From contig CAKXBD010000059.1 of the NCBI GenBank assembly GCA_934871445.1, forward strand, positions 1 through 11,812: DNA of 11,812 nucleotides, in the 5' to 3' direction. Positions within the stretch are counted from its first letter, which is position 1; every line of letters begins with the position of its first letter. The translations under genes were made by a program, and so were the position numbers. Positions 10,812 to 11,812 of this stretch are shown here, piece by piece. The notes under the pieces were generated by a model. The model had not been told where the DNA came from. It saw only the letters and a list, made by a program, of their open reading frames with translations, and ran no database searches. The DNA is from an uncultured bacterium. Its GTDB lineage: Bacteria; Bacillota; Clostridia; Christensenellales; Borkfalkiaceae.

Positions 10812-11812
10812 ATGGAAGAAAAGAAAGTAAATTCCGCCCCCGACGGACAGGCGGAGGAAGAACAACTCATCGAACAGGCGAAGATCCGCCGCGACAAGCT
10901 GCAAAAACTCCAATCGGAGGGCAAGAATCCATACGGGCATACCAAGTATGAGGTGACGGCGGATTCCGAGATGCTGAAAGCGAATTTTGAAGCGTATGAA
11001 GGAAAGACCGTTTCGATGGCGGGAAGAATGATGTCCCGCCGCGTGATGGGGAAGGCTTCCTTTTCGCATATAGCGGACAAGAGCGGTTCTATTCAGATTT
11101 ACGTCACGAGACAGGATATAGGAGAGGAAAATTATCTTTCCTATAAAAAGGATTACGACATCGGGGACATCGTGGGGTTCAAAGGTTTTGTGTTCAGGAC
11201 GCAGACAGGGGAAGTGACGGTGCACGTCACGGAACTTGTCATGCTGTCCAAAGCGCTCTTGCCCCTGCCCGAAAAATATAACGGGCTGCAAAATCAGGAT
11301 TTGAAATACCGTCTCCGCCATCTCGATTTAATCATGAATCGGGAGGTGAGAAAGACATTCGAGACCCGTTCAAAAATTCTCAAAGAGATTCGTGCATATC
11401 TCGACGGACAGGGCTATCTGGAAGTAGACACGCCCGTTCTTCTGACGCTGGAAATCGGAGCGGACGCCCGTCCGTTCAAGACGCACCATAACGCGCTGGA
11501 CATCGACATGTATATGCGCATCGAAACGGAGCTTTATTTGAAGCGCCTGATCGTGGGCGGCATGGATCGAGTCTACGAAGTAGGCAGAATCTTCCGCAAC
11601 GAAGGAATGGACGCTTTCCATAATCCCGAATTTACATCGATAGAGATGTATCAGGCGTACAGCGATTATTTTGACATGATGAACCTCATCGAGGATCTTT
11701 ATAAGACGGTCACGCTGAAAGTGGCGGGGACGCTCGATATTACTTATCAGGGTACGGAAATCCACATGGGCGAATGGTCGCGAATGACGATGGCGGAAGC
11801 GGTCAAAAAATA
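10812..11812 (+). CDS. lysS: Lysyl-tRNA synthetase, class II (3' end outside window)
   Basis: It charges tRNA-Lys with lysine in the cytoplasm. The first 333 codons are present; family members have about 490-500. An acidic N-terminal tail leads into the OB-fold anticodon-binding domain (about 65-145, with VSMAGRMMSRRVMGKASFSH). The class II catalytic core begins at about 160: RLRHLDLIMNREVRKTFETR, motif 1 up to LEVDTPVLL (203-211), THHNALDIDMYMRI, and motif 2 in RVYEVGRIFRNEGMDAFHNP (253-272). Two deviations from the usual bacterial pattern are visible: EIGADARPF in place of the GGA-x-ARPF stretch, and AFHNPEFT in place of the usual TRHNPEFT-like motif 2 loop. Both are encoded without frame disruption. 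It starts at ATG 10812 behind GAGGAT. The order greA-lysS is common in Firmicutes. Confidence 0.95.
   Translation, partial: MEEKKVNSAPDGQAEEEQLIEQAKIRRDKLQKLQSEGKNPYGHTKYEVTADSEMLKANFEAYEGKTVSMAGRMMSRRVMGKASFSHIADKSGSIQIYVTRQDIGEENYLSYKKDYDIGDIVGFKGFVFRTQTGEVTVHVTELVMLSKALLPLPEKYNGLQNQDLKYRLRHLDLIMNREVRKTFETRSKILKEIRAYLDGQGYLEVDTPVLLTLEIGADARPFKTHHNALDIDMYMRIETELYLKRLIVGGMDRVYEVGRIFRNEGMDAFHNPEFTSIEMYQAYSDYFDMMNLIEDLYKTVTLKVAGTLDITYQGTEIHMGEWSRMTMAEAVKK

Overview
The window reads as chromosomal DNA from a Gram-positive, low-to-medium GC anaerobe of the Clostridia type. Supporting signs are strong Shine-Dalgarno sites, consensus sigma-A promoters, an SSB built from two OB folds, a PdaB-like polysaccharide deacetylase, the greA-lysS neighbourhood, and a SdpR/SdpI/NatAB operon. 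A gut Christensenellales-like lineage is my best guess, but it is only a guess. No phage, transposase, integrase, CRISPR, rRNA or tRNA gene is visible.

Layout. Bases 1-3627 hold three genes, all on the minus strand. Read in the direction of transcription they are a membrane-anchored polysaccharide deacetylase (3627-2854), a two-OB-fold SSB (2779-2066) ending in a very strong hairpin terminator, and a uracil permease (1670-183). The permease has its own promoter and a leader of about 220 nt containing a terminator-like structure. Bases 3628-4226 are a divergent intergenic region filled mostly by a 38-bp tandem repeat. Bases 4227-7566 are a tightly packed plus-strand operon: an ArsR/SdpR-type repressor, a SdpI-family membrane protein, an ABC ATPase (NatA-like) and an ABC-2 permease (NatB-like). 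A perfect 10-2-10 palindrome lies between its promoter and first gene and is the likely operator. Bases 7567-7888 hold degenerate tandem repeats, a terminator, and a promoter whose -10 box lies only six bases from the next start codon. Bases 7889-9846 are a second plus-strand operon: a small conserved protein of unknown function, an Lrp/AsnC regulator and a PLP aminotransferase. Bases 9847-11812 carry greA, with a consensus promoter and a leader containing two hairpin/U-tract elements, then a 16-bp tandem repeat array, then lysS, which runs off the window.

Most unusual points. (1) A 30-bp inverted repeat (29/30 identical) flanks the deacetylase gene almost exactly. The right copy contains the gene's ribosome-site spacer, start codon and first codons. 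Recombination between the copies would flip the gene and rebuild an in-frame start on the other strand, so the locus looks like a candidate invertible gene. (2) The ArsR repressor is about twice normal length because its 3' half consists of a palindromic intergenic-type element followed by a serine-rich repeat tract. (3) Four unrelated short tandem-repeat arrays occupy four intergenic regions in under 12 kb. (4) The leaders of greA and of the uracil permease both look able to terminate transcription early.
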